From positions 17,484,001 through 17,548,000 of the forward strand of contig OZ231128.1 of NCBI GenBank assembly GCA_965153355.1: a DNA stretch of 64,000 bases. The letters are read 5' to 3'. Below are positions 12,213 to 23,655 of the stretch, piece by piece. A program made the position numbers and the translations under genes. Positions within the stretch are counted from its first letter, which is position 1; every line of letters begins with the position of its first letter. This stretch comes from Flaccisagitta enflata. Lineage: Eukaryota > Chaetognatha > Sagittoidea > Aphragmophora. Under the pieces are notes generated by a model. The model searched no databases and was not told the DNA's origin. It was given only the letters and a program-made list of their open reading frames with translations.

Positions 12213-14133
12213 TAACCAACATGCAGATATATTCCATACAATACCAAACCATGTAATTACACCTCTGGATCGGCATGGCTGTTCTTCGTACTCCCAGTAT
12301 CTCGGTAAGTTGAATATCAAGCTCGCAATAGAAAATCCAACAACCAGTAGCGCACCCTTTATTGAAACCAAAAAACGCTCATTACGTTCTAGACGGGCAA
12401 TTTCTTATCAGAACAGAGCGACATAAAAGGGAATGTTGAATGAAGTCCTTTTCATCGTTGAATTTTCATTCACGTACTTTCTTTAGTTTTCCTTTTGATT
12501 GAGTATTAGGTTGGCAAGCTCTTTTTGCCTTGAACACAAGATAGAATTTGTCCGCAGACATAATCACCAAAATCCATCGATTCAAACCCATCGTCGTCCC
12601 GCGAAATACAGACGTCCTAAACAACATATTCAACATATATGACTTGGACAACATTGCATTACAGCCCAAAAACTAGAATAAGGACAAAAGCCTTGGGAGC
12701 TCTGACTGGTGTTTCATGCGCACCCCTCACAACTACCCTTAGAATTATCAAAATTCCATCTTAACCCTTACCAAAGAGCAGCTCAACAGATACAAATCAA
12801 CAATAAGAAAAACCAATAATTGTCAGTTATTTATGAAATGTGCAAGTGACAAGAAAGAGTACCAGATTTGTGTGCTGAATTGTGACCCATGCATTCCTCA
12901 CACCCATCTGATCTTCCCATTGTAAAATGCTCATAACATCCGTAAATGAAGATCTTTCCCACAAATGGAGAATAATCCACTAAGTTACTCTGAGTCAACC
13001 CCAAATTCGCAATTATAGTAACTAATCATATCCAAATTTGAGCAAAAGGATAAAAAGGATAAAGAATTATCAAAAGATAATGTAGTTACCAAAGAGTAGT
13101 TATGTAGTTACGTATCAGTATCTGTATCGGACCGAACGACGGACACAGCAAGTTCCTGACTAAAAAGTTTGTGATGGACCGACGGACCGACTGACGGACA
13201 AAGTGACCTGCAGAGTGGTGTTAGATGAGACTATTAAAAACAATACGCAGCTTACCACGCGCTGTTTTGTGGTATGAAATGATTGACGTAGTCGGAATCG
13301 GGGAAGAGGTAGGTAAATGAATAGGAAGTCAGGTAGTTGATAATTTCCAATTGATCGGAGAGAGATAACAAAGTTATGATGAAACGCGTGAAATGTTGTT
13401 GTTTCATTTTACTGCTCGCGTTGAAGACGTAAATATTGACGACGTTCAATATCAATCCTAATTGGATTTGGAGGGAAACAATTGTTATTCGTTAACGTTT
13501 GCAATTTTGCAATAGAACGTTAGGTTGTTTGAAGTAAAAAAGCGGTAATTACTGATTGGATGAATGAATGACTGAATGAATGAACGAATGAATGACAAAA
13601 TAGGGTCAACCTGTCATTCTACTTCTAATGAATGTATGAATGAATGAATGAATGAATGAATGAACGAGTGAACGAATCAATTAATGAATGAATGAATGAA
13701 TGAGTATATGAACGAGTGAATGATTAAATGAATGAATAAATGAATGAAGTAATGAATGAATGAATAAATAAACGAATGAATGAATGAGTATAAGAACGAG
13801 TAAATGATTAAATGAATGAATGAATGAATGAATGAATGAATGAATGAATGAATGAATGAATGAATGAATGAACGAACGCACGCATGAATGGATTTAAATA
13901 TAACCTAAAACGCCAATGACTGTGAGAAAGTCTCCACGCAGGAACTTGTCAACGCCTCCGGCTCCGTGCATTCCACAAGGTCGTTGTCCGATTACCGCCG
14001 CCACGCGACCGACCCCACCGTCGACGCCAACTCCAACACCAACGCCATCGCCAACGCCATCGTCAAGGCCAAATGGTGATGAGGCGTTCACGCATTCCAG
14101 TCTCAAAGCGTCGCCACACGGAGAAGTAGTCAT
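12213..14133 (-). CDS. Rhodopsin-family GPCR, exons for N-terminus to TM4
   Basis: Exons in transcript order: 14133-13905, 13457-13256, 12672-12474, 12388-12213. Exon 1 starts with ATG (MTTSPCGDALRLECVNASS), has an N-glycosylation site, a Gly/Val/Asp-rich stretch and the beginning of TM1 (FLTVIGVLG). Exon 2 completes TM1 (LILNVVNIYVF) and gives TM2 with the LSLSD aspartate. Exon 3 holds TM3: a GC cysteine, NRWILVIMSADKFYLVF, with ADKF where most family members have DRY. Exon 4 gives TM4 and loop 2 (GALLVVGFSIASLIFNLPRY, then EQPC, the usual loop-2 cysteine). The pattern recalls invertebrate FMRFamide-type peptide receptors; ligand unknown. Donors GTAAGC (exon 2) and GTACGT (exon 4) are good. 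The exon 2/3 junction is off by one base next to a T run, so a base error or an unusual site is likely. TM5-7 were not found on this strand below 12.2 kb. Confidence 0.7.
13555..13880. repeat. (AATG)n array
   Basis: AATGAATG units with scattered variants, in intron 1 of the GPCR gene. Confidence 0.95.
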
Positions 14134-14213
14134 TTCTATGCTAAACGGATCGAGGCACTTTCTTTTATGTTTTTGTTTTTTAATTCTTTTTTTCATTTAT
14201 CTATTAATCATTT

Positions 14214-14345
14214 TTAGTCGCGCACTAGCGACTCTATAAGATGCTTTGTCCGTTGGTCTGTCGGTCCGTCCGTCGGTCAGTTGGGCCGTGGTGATCAAGT
14301 TGGAAAATGTGAAGCATTTCCGCCCCTGCCCACCTGTCCTCACCT
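14214..14345 (+). mobile_element. Short GTCGG-block element
   Basis: AGTCGCGCACTAGCGACTCT, then TATAAGATGCTTTGTCCG, a GTCCGTCCGTCGGTC block and CGCCCCTGCCCACCTGTCC, as in the copy at 37410-37565. Confidence 0.65.
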
Positions 14346-15346
14346 GTTCTTGCATAAACAAAACTAATCGATATTTCTTGGTACTTAGGTTCAACAAGGT
14401 TTGGTGAATGAATGGTTTTTTTTTATATTTTTATTGGTATACCTTGAATGAGTCGTTGTCAATGATCAGAACCAAAATTGCAAATTCAATGGTGTCGTTG
14501 TCGTCGTCGTTATCATTATCGTTGTCGTTGTTTTATTTACTCATTTTCTCCGCGAGTTACGTTGGCAGTAAACCGTCAACAGCGAATGGAAGAATGTATA
14601 ATGACGACTGAGTTACGGTGGATCGGATCCAGAAAAGAAAATAGTTCCTGAGTGCAGAGCAGTGCCAGTGGTGAGTCCATCGAGTCATTGATTAATTTAT
14701 CAATTCCGACTTTTGTTATTCAGCCCGCATTTTTTTTTTTCTGGCCGTTTACGCGCCTCGTTTTTGTGACTTTCCGACCAAATGTTGTCACTCTTCTATT
14801 TTTTTTTCTTTTTGTGTGCAATAATCAGTAACAATATGATATTGAGCTTCGGTGAATTGGATTGGTTAACCATTTTGATGACAATTTACATGAACAAGGA
14901 ACCTCCACATTGTACACTATTTGTCTTTCTGCATGAACAGAGCTGTCTTTAATGTAATCATTATTCGTTTAATTTGTCTCAATGACATCATTCGATTCAA
15001 TTGTTTACAATTTTTGTCCAATGAATGAATGATCCAACATTCAAAGATGCAACTCTTGCTTTCTTTGACTTTTTGCAGCCCTCTTTGATGTTGATCGAAA
15101 ACAAGGCTGAGTCAATGTTACAGTCGCGTGCGGGTGGGGAATCTGACAGACGGACGGACAAACGGACCGGAAGCAGAGGTGCGTGCGCTTGCGCCCACGA
15201 CCATAACAACATTAGAGACAATGTCCCATAGTCTTGCAAAATGATCGACGGCGCCATCAAAGGCGTTTATAAACTGTAATCTTTCTCTTTATCTCACTCT
15301 CTCTCTATCTCTCTCTGTCTCTCTGTCTCTCTCTCTCAAATCTCAG

Positions 15347-15437
15347 CCTTCTGAGGCTATGGACTTCATTCGACGTGATTTGGAGGAGTTTTCATCGGTG
15401 GTTCAAAGTGACACTCGTAATCTGGTCGCGTCCACAG
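15347..15437 (+). CDS. BSDC1: BSDC1-like exon
   Basis: A CT-rich polypyrimidine tract ends in TCTCAG at 15346 and opens a 91-nt exon encoding PSEAMDFIRRDLEEFSSVVQ and SDTRNLVAST. This aligns with the N-terminal segment of BSD domain-containing protein 1 (SEALEFMKRDLTEFTQVVQ, then HDTACTIAATAS in the human protein as I recall it). The exon runs straight into a CAGGCCTCAAATCCAGCC minisatellite. The only donor at the natural end is a GC (CACAG/GCTTTA), which is weak. No other BSDC1 exon was found between 10 and 28 kb, including the BSD domain. It may be one exon of a gene with very long introns, or an orphaned copy. Confidence 0.5.
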
Positions 15438-15955
15438 GCTTTAAATCCAGCCTCTCAGGCCTCAAATCCAGCTCTCAGGCTCAAATCCCAGCCTTCAGCC
15501 TCAAATACTTGCCTCCAGGCTCAAATCCCAGCCTCCAGGCCTCAAATCCAGCCTCCAGGCTCTAATTCCAGCCTTGAGGCTCAGATAAAAACAGCAGAAG
15601 TTATGGGTACCTTTGGGGCTGCTGCCCCTCTAACCACCTCACGCTCACATACACTCGCATAGGTGCACTCAAACCTAGCCTTTCATACCTCAAACTAGGG
15701 CTCGCAGGCCTCAAATCAAAATTCCCATGCCTCAAACCTGTCCTCTCATGCCTCAAATTAGGCCTCAAGTTAGTCCTCTCTAGCTTCTCCAATTGGCATT
15801 TCAGGCCTTACATGCGCCTTCTAGACCTCACCTAAGCTCTAAGGCCTTCAGTCAACCCTCTATGTAGCATCTCATCCAGGTAACGCAGGACGAACGAAAG
15901 TCCCCCCTGTGTTCTACAGGACTTTGTCCCCTTCGCCGCTGCCCTGTTTCCTCAC
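15410..15955. repeat. CAGGCCTCAAATCCAGCC minisatellite with hairpin-arm fragments
   Basis: About 19-bp units follow the BSDC1-like exon directly. GGGGCTGCTGCCCC at 15615 and CCTGTGTTCTACAGGAC at 15906 are partial arms of the inner-hairpin family in the same orientation. Confidence 0.65.
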
Positions 15956-16013
15956 TCCAACTCACAATCACTCAAAGCAGGGCAAAGGGTATCGCTGACC
16001 ATATATTGCCCTC

Positions 16014-16071
16014 ATGACCTTTTTACTTATCCTTCTCCCTCTCTTTCTCCTTTCTCGCTCCTCTCTCCCTC

Positions 16072-16102
<31 letters not shown>

Positions 16103-16138
16103 TCTGCTCATACACCCCCTCTCTCTCTCTCTCTGTCA

Positions 16139-16187
<49 letters not shown>

Positions 16188-16190
16188 ATT
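16014..16190. repeat. CT-rich and (CT)n array
   Basis: Pyrimidine-only stretch ending in about 22 pure CT units. Confidence 0.9.
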
Positions 16191-16580
16191 CTCCGCGCCT
16201 CGTTTCTTCCGCCATCTTCGTCGGTCGGTGTCCCAACCTGGGCTCCAAAATGGCCGTAAAAGTCCAAAGGAGATGAATGGGAGAAATAAAATTGCAGCGA
16301 CAAAAAAAAAATCGCGGCTATGGCGTATACGGTTAAAATGAACGATGGAAAAAAGAAGGACAACAGACTCAAATCAAAAGAGAAAGAGCGATTAACAAAT
16401 GGTGGTCGGGAGGAAGAGACAAACTCGGGGGAAGGGTGGGGCGGTACTAGAAAGGGGAAAACTGTGTCGAGATTTCGCAAGCAATCAATCGAAGAGGTTT
16501 CGCTTCCGATTACCTATCCATGATAGTCTTTTATGGCGTAAACTTTTTAATTAGTCATATTTTTACTAAATATTAGTTGA

Positions 16581-16771
16581 AACAATGCCAACACCTATAA
16601 GTCACGTGCGAGACTTACAGATTGACTTAGAATGACTAAGAATGACTTAGAATTAGCATACCCCAAATGACTTAAAATGACTTAAAGAAATAAAATTGAT
16701 AAAAAAGTAAAAGTGTGACGGACCGACAGACCAACCAACAAAGCGGGGTGTAGAGTCGCGTGCACGCGACT
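16581..16771 (-). mobile_element. GTCGCG-ended element, short copy
   Basis: Starts near GCCAACACCTATAAGTC, holds GACTTAGAAT units and a GACGGACCGACAGACC block, and ends GAGTCGCGTGCACGCGACTA. Same order of modules as 31146-32796 and, inverted, 27995-28220 and 60635-60868. Confidence 0.7.
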
Positions 16772-17640
16772 AAGAATAGTGGACTAGCGGTATCATTTTC
16801 TATTTCCTGATTTGATAAAAAGCCAAAATAGCAACGTGCGTCTTGCCCCCGCGAGACCACTCGTAGTTCCGATGCCAGTCGATCAGGACAGCAATTCCTC
16901 GGGAAACGAGTCAACTACCGTCGTCGCGGGGAGCCCCCTGTAGTTACGGCTGCTCAACGTAGCAAGCACCTGTGTTGTAACTTTTTTCCACGACCGATCT
17001 CATCTATGAAAAGGTGGTTTCATACTATATGGCAGTCTGTCGAAGAGCCAGTCGGGATATGTATAGAGAGGAATACATTCCACTGATGATAAGAAAGTGA
17101 CGCCGTTCGAAAACACAGCAAATTCAGGGGATAGGTCATCATATCAGGCGTAAGGTAAATTTGCGAAAACGAGGCAAGAAAAATCGGGTCGTGAAATATT
17201 GTTTCTTTAGAGTCTGATTGCAATATGCAAATTAGGTCGAGCTTTCGAAATACTGACGTTTCTGTTATAGTTATTCTGGAAAAGTTAGCAGTTAGCCCAC
17301 AATATCGGGATCATTTTTGTTTTCGCCCTTTCATATGTAAATATCAGATACTACATGGAATTCTCAATGAAGTCTCGATGAAAAAAAACAATAGCTAAGT
17401 CTTTAATTTCCTCAATCTCGATCTCAATCCACCGTTGAGAAACAGAGGCAGACAGCAAAAAATTAGCAGGACAGACCCACAGAGATACAAACAGACGAAT
17501 ACAGACACAGACATAGCCAGATACAAACAACGAGAGACCCAGAAGGAAGTTTTTTTCTCTGACTTTTGTGGCATCTGACCGGAAGTCGAGGGCCAGAGAA
17601 AAGGATTTCAATTCAGAGACATTGATTGAGATCATCTTTA
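16772..17640. other. No gene seen
   Basis: Single-copy-looking sequence. Short frames are present but none shows a domain or splice signals I trust. Confidence 0.4.
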
Positions 17641-17654
17641 CCCTCGAAAGTCGA

Positions 17655-18310
17655 TAGGAAGAAGAAGAAGATGAAGAAAAAGAAGAAGAAGAAGAAGAAG
17701 AAGAAGAAGAAGAAGAAGAAGAAGAAGAAGAAGAAGAAGAAGAAGAAGAAGAAGAAGAAGAAGAAGGAGATTAAGAAGGAGAAGACGAAGAAGTAAAAGA
17801 AGAAGGAGAATAAGCTGAAAAAGAAGAAGAAGAAGAAGCAGAAGAAGAAGAAGAAGAAGAAGAGAAGAAGAAAAGAAGAAGAAGAAGAAGAAGAAGAAGA
17901 AGAAGAAGAAGAGGAAGAGGAAGAAGAAGAAGAAGAAACAGGAGAAGAAAAGGACAGGCAGAAGAAAAGCAAGAAGAACAAGAAGAACAAGAGCAAGAAC
18001 AAGAACAAGAACAAGAACAAGAAGAACAAGAACAAGAACAAAAAAAGAAGAAAAAGAAGAAGAACAAGAAGAAGAAGAAGAAGAAGAAGAAGAAGAAGAA
18101 GAAGAAGAAGAAGAAGAAGATGAAGAAGAAGAAGAAGAAGAAGAAGAAGGAGAAGGTGAAGAAGAAGAAGAAGGTGCAGAATGAAGATTGAGAAGAAGAA
18201 GAAGAAGAAGAAGAAGAAGAAGAAGAAGAAGAAGAAGCTAAAAGCAGAAGAAGAAGAAGAAGAAGAAGAAGAAGAAGAAGAAGAAGAAGAAGAAAAAGAA
18301 GGAGAAGAAG
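17655..18310. repeat. (AAG)n array with AAC variants
   Basis: About 650 bp of AAG units, with an AAGAAC subregion at 17970-18070. Poly-Phe, poly-Ser and poly-Leu frames on the reverse strand are artefacts. Confidence 0.95.
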
Positions 18311-18523
18311 AAAAAGAAGAAAAAGAACCGATAGACAAAAGTGGTTCACCTCCACACATCACAGACAACATCTTTTAGACTCGACTTCCTTTATATAAGA
18401 AGTTGCTTGTAAAGAAAAGAAAAAAGAGCAGGTCAACAAGAAGGTCAAAGACGGGTCACAAAGTCCCAAAGCCTTTAGTTGGAAAGACCAAATGCGACGA
18501 GAGGCGAAAGAAAACAAGTGAAT

Positions 18524-18630
<107 letters not shown>

Positions 18631-19409
18631 TCAGACAATCAGAGAGACAGAAACATAATCAGAGATGAACGGATAGACAAACAGACTGATACAGATGCAC
18701 GTGAAAAACTCACATAATTTTTTCCATCTCTATCCATTTTTCTCATATTCGTCTTCCCTTCACCGACATATACATCCTCCTTTACTAGAACATATGTCAA
18801 GGGACGTAACAAAATTACGCCTTACAGTTACAGTGCATCATTCTTTAGTCGAGTGCTACGCGACTCTACAGTTTACATCTCCTTTGGGTGCAATTGTTCG
18901 ATCATCTGCGATCTTTTGTTTTTAAGAGTTATTAAGCGTTTTTTAGATGCGTCCTCGCATCTCTATAAGATGGTGTCTCGGGCCGTCCGTCCGTAACCCA
19001 TGCACTCCCACACACTCAGTAACCACCCGTAACCATTATTATAACAGAGGGTGTGTTGGGCCGTCTGTCCGTCCGTAACCCATTCTCTCAAAATCAGTCT
19101 ATGCGACACAGTGCAAGATCGCGTGAAATTTGGCATTCACCAAGGTCTAAGAATTTAGTTATCTGCATCAGGAAATGTTTTAAAATGCCCTTGATATATT
19201 TTTGATAAGTAAATAACATATATTAAAACATTTTTTATGTAATTTTTTACTGTCATATATGATTTTATGCAAAATAAGAACAGAAAACAAACATTTTTTG
19301 CTTATTTTGCATCTTGTCATAAAACGGTTTCTTTTCTATGAGATATTGTCTTGCAATTAAACATTCAGCAATCGTCCATACATTAACGTAATCATGATTG
19401 TTATCACAC

Positions 19410-19755
19410 AGCTGTTCATTCATTTATTCATTCATTCAATCATTCATTCATTCATTTAATCATTCAATCAATCATTTATTCATTCAATCATTCACAATTG
19501 TTAAAATGATGTGGTAGCCGTTACTGTTGTTGTTGCTGTTGTTGTTGTTGTTGTTTTTGTTGCTGTTAATGTCCTCATCTCCGTCATCATTGTTTTTATT
19601 GTTGTGGTTGTTGTTGGTGTTGTTATTGTTGTTGTTGTTACCATTGGTATTATTGATCGGAACTTAGCTATTTGACTCAGTCATAATCACTACACCACCT
19701 ATTATTGTTATATCAGTTGGGTTGTTGTTGTTGTTGTTGTTGTTGTTGTTGAAAC
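19410..19755. repeat. (ATTC)n and (TTG)n arrays
   Basis: ATTCATTC units at 19410-19495, then GTTGTT units at 19520-19645 and 19715-19752. The stretch 18640-20500 otherwise shows no gene. Confidence 0.85.
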
Positions 19756-20504
19756 AAAGCCTCCAATCCTAACATTTCCGCCTTCTATGCTGTATTCCAA
19801 GTCACTAGACCCAAGTTTCGTATTTTAACCCTTTGAATTCCAAACTCCAGTTTAGCCTGGCCATGTAAAAGTGCAAAAACGCAAATTCCCGCCCCTGCCC
19901 ACCCGTCTGCAACTTGTTTTGGCCATGCTCCATGCAGAGAGCCGTGATGGGAAATAAGTAATGGACACGACTATTTGAAACCTACTACAATAGTGCTGTT
20001 TTCCACTTCTACTAACCCTGTTTGGTTCATATCTGCAAAAAAAATCATTTCGAAATTGTGTTTAGTATATAAATAATGATAAAACATTATGTAAAATACA
20101 TAGAAAATATAGAGATTCACAAAAGTTCACCGGTTTTCTAGAGTTACGCGTTTTGCGCATTGGCGGTAGCACCTAATCCTCCGTAGTCGGAATGCGGAGC
20201 TAGATCTAATGCGCGCAATTGCGCTTTTGAGTTTAAGCAGAGAACGAGCTTGATTTCTTTTTACCCAATTCTACAAATTAGCCTAAGAGATATTTGTTAT
20301 TTCCTCTCTTTTATCAAGTATTTTTTTGCCAAGCATAAACTGATGTCATTTGGTGATAAATGCAATTAGGAGCGCTTTTCAAAGCTACATTATGATCAGG
20401 GAGAAATTTCGCATCCCTTTCAGCCTTAAATATGGAAGGATCACTCATATGGAAATTAGCTTTGGGTTTTCCTGGAATTTCCTTGGGTTAATCGAGTTAT
20501 CCTA

Positions 20505-20860
20505 CAGTACTTGTTTTAGACTTGTCTTAAAGTTGCCAATGAGGAGTCCTTATATTGTCCTTGTGATGTCCTTGTGATGTCCTTGAAATGTCCTAGATAT
20601 GTCCTAGAGTAGTCCTCAAGTTGTCTTAAAAGTGTCCTAAAGTTGTCCAAAAGTTGTCTAAAAGTTGTTCTAGAGTTGTTTTTGTTATCCTTGAGTTGTC
20701 CTAGTTGTCCTAGGAATGTCCAAGGAGTTGTCCTAAAGTTGTCAGAATTGTCCTTGAGTTTTTTTAGTTGTCCTAGAGGTAGCCTTATTCGTTCTGGGGT
20801 TGTCCTAGATTTGTCCAAGAATTGTCTTAAAGTTATCCTCAAGTTTAAGAGTTGTACTGT
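20505..20860. repeat. Degenerate AGTTGTCCTA tandem repeat
   Basis: Loosely periodic units of about 10-15 bp based on AAGTTGTCCTAGA over 350 bp. Confidence 0.7.
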
Positions 20861-21354
20861 TGCCGTGCAACTTGCCCTATAGTATTCCTATAGTTTTTCA
20901 AAAAATGTTCCAATGGTTTTTACATTGGCTGAGTTGTCCTGAAGAAGGTAGGTACTAAGGTAGTTTTAATGTTTTGCTTAGGTTATCAAGCATTTCTAAG
21001 ATTGTCCTTGAGTTTGGATGGTGGCTGTCTGCCCCTACCCACCTATCCCCCACAATATTGTGGGCCCGCATCACTTGTTTAGTGTTTCTAGTCCCATGCA
21101 AAGAAATTTGCATAAGGCAGTTTGAACTGTTTTCAAGGAAAAGGGTACCAGATCTGCCTGCATTACTATGGAAAACAAAAGTAAGCAATTCCACTATTGT
21201 AACTTTAGCAAATATCTTTTTTGACAACCAATGTAATTCTTTTGATTATGATTTTGTCATTCTTTTTGCCATGAAGAGAGGAAATAGAATTCTTTTATAG
21301 AAATGAACAAAAAAAAAAACTGAAATTGGAGTGTGAGGGGTAGGAGGCACATAA

Positions 21355-23655
21355 ACACTTAGGAGGATTTGGTGGTCTGTGTAGGTGGTTTGAGCGGATA
21401 AAGTGTCGTTAGGTGCTTACTTCCCCATCAGGTGGATTTGGTGGTCTGTGTAGGTGGCTTGAGGGGGATAAAGTGTCGTTAGGTGCTTATTTCCCATCAG
21501 GGTGGGATTTGGTGGTTCTGTGTAGGTGGCTTGAGCGGGATAAAGTGTCGTTAGGTGCTTATTTCCCATCAGGGTGGGATTTGGTGGTCTGTGTAGGTGG
21601 CTTGAGCGGGATAAAGTGTCGTTATTGGCTTATTTCCCATCAGGGTGGGATTTGGTGGTCTGTGTAGGTGGCTTGAGCGGGATAAAGTGTCGTTAGGTGC
21701 TTATTTCCCATCAGGTGGGATTTGCGGTCTGTGTGGCTTCTGACGGGATAAAGTGTCGTTAGGTGCTTATTTCATCAGGGTGGGATTTGGTGGTCTGTAG
21801 GTGGCTTGAGCGCGGGATAAAGTGTGGTTAGGGGCTTATTTCCCATCAGGTGGGATTTGGTGGTCTGTGTAGGTGGCTTGAGCGGGATAAAGTGTCGTTA
21901 GGGGCTTATCTTCTCATCAGGGTGGGATTCGGTGGTCTGTGTAGGTGGCTTGAGCAGGATAAAGTGTCGTTAGGGGCTTATTTCCCATCAGGGTGGGATT
22001 TGGTGGTCTGTAGGTGGCTTGAGCGGGTTAAAGTGTCGTTAGGGGCTTATTTCCCATCAGGGTGGGATTTGCAACTGTGCAGGTGGCTTTTTGAGCGATA
22101 AAGTGTCGTTAGGTGCTTACCTTTCCCATCAGGGTGGGACGGTGGTCTGTGTAGGTGGCTTGAGCGGATAAAGTGTCGTTAGTGCTTATTTCCTATCAGG
22201 GTGGGATTTGGTGGTCTGTAGGTGGCTTGAGCGGGATAAAGTGTCGTTAGGGGCTTATTTCCCATCAGGGTGGGATTTGGTGGTCTGTGTAGGTGGCTTG
22301 AGCGGGATAAAGTGTCGTTAGGTGCTTATTTCCCATCAGGGTGGGATTTGGTGGTCTGTGTAGGTGGCTTGAGCGGGATAAGATCGTCGTTAGGGTGCTC
22401 ATTTCCATCAGGTGGGACGGTGGTCTGTGTAGGTGGCTTGAGCGGGATAAAGTGTCGTTAGGTGCTCATTTCCCATCAGGGTGGGATTTCCAGGTCTGTG
22501 TAGGTGCTTCTGAGCGGGATAAAGTGTCGTTAGGTGCTCATTTCCCATCAGGGTGGGATTTGGTGGTCTGTGTAGGTGGCTGAGCGTGGATAAAGTGTCG
22601 TTAGGTGCTCATTTCCCATCAGGGTGGGATTTGGTGGTCTGTGTAGGTGGCTTGAGCGGGATAAAGTGTCGTTAGGTGCTTATTTCCCATCAGGGTGGGA
22701 TTTGGTGGTCTGTGTAGGTGGCTTGAGCGGGATAAAGTGTCGTTAGGTGCTTATTTCCCATCAGGGTGAGATTTGGTGGTCTGTGTAGGTGGCTTGAGCG
22801 GATAAAGTGTCGTTAGGGGCTTATTTCATCAGGTGGACGGTGGTCTGTGCAGGGTGGCTGAGCGGACAGTCGCTAGGTGCTTATTTCCCATCAGGGATCG
22901 GTGGTCTGTGTAGGTGGCTTGAGCGGCAGCGTCGTTAGGTGCTTATTTCCATCAGGTGGACTGGTGGTCTGTGTAGGTGGCTTGAGCGGATAAAGTGTCG
23001 TTAGGGGCTTATTTCATCAGGGTGGACGGTGGCCCAGGTAGTATTTGAGCCGGATAAAGTGTCGCTAGGTGCTTATTTCCCATCAGGGTGGATTTGGTGT
23101 CTGTGTAGGTGGCTTGAGCGGGATAAAGTGTCTAGGGGCTTATTTCCCATCAGGTGGGATTTGGTGGTCTGTGTAGGTGGCTTGAGCGATAAAGTGTCGT
23201 TAGGGGCTTATTTCCCATCAGGGTGGGATTTGGTGGTCTGTGTAGGTGGCTGAGCGGGATAAAGTGTCGTTAGGGGCTTATTTCCCATCAGGGTGGGATT
23301 TGGTGGTCTGTGTGTGTAGGTGGCTTGAGCGGGATAAAGTGTCGTTAGGGGCTCATTTCCCATCAGGGTGGGATTTGGTGGTCTGTGTAGGTGGCTTGAG
23401 CGGGATAAAGTGTCGTTAGGGGCTCATTTCCCATCAGGGTGGGATTTGGTGGTCTGTGCAGGTGGCTTGAGCGGGATAAAGTGTCGTTAGGTGCTATTTC
23501 CCATCAGGTGGGATTTGGTGGTCTGTGTAGGTGGCTTGAGCGGGATAAAGTGTCGTTAGGTGCTTATTTCCCATCAGGTGGGATTTGGTGGTCTGTGTAG
23601 GTGGCTTGAGCGGACAAAAGTGTCGTTAGGTGCTTATTTCTCATCAGGGTGGGGT
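21355..23655. repeat. 71-bp minisatellite, about 32 copies
   Basis: The unit includes GGGATTTGGTGGTCTGTGTA, GGTGGCTTGAGCGGGATAAA and GTGTCGTTAGGTGCTTATTT. Copies differ mainly by lost bases in G, T and C runs. The array ends at the 3' end of the transposase gene and supplies its stop codon. Confidence 0.95.

Noticed and set aside
14490-14611. Forward frame [20 protein letters not shown] that looks like a signal peptide
   Set aside because: The Ser/Leu run comes from a GTCGTT/ATCGTT microsatellite, and the frame stops soon after.
16320-16523. 67-codon Lys/Glu/Gly-rich forward frame
   Set aside because: No recognised motif, no splice or promoter support.
17613-18371. 252-codon poly-Phe/poly-Ser/poly-Leu reverse frame
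   Set aside because: Pure AAG/CTT microsatellite.
21355-23655. CRISPR-like regular array
   Set aside because: The units are contiguous 71-bp tandem copies without unique spacers, in a clearly eukaryotic context.
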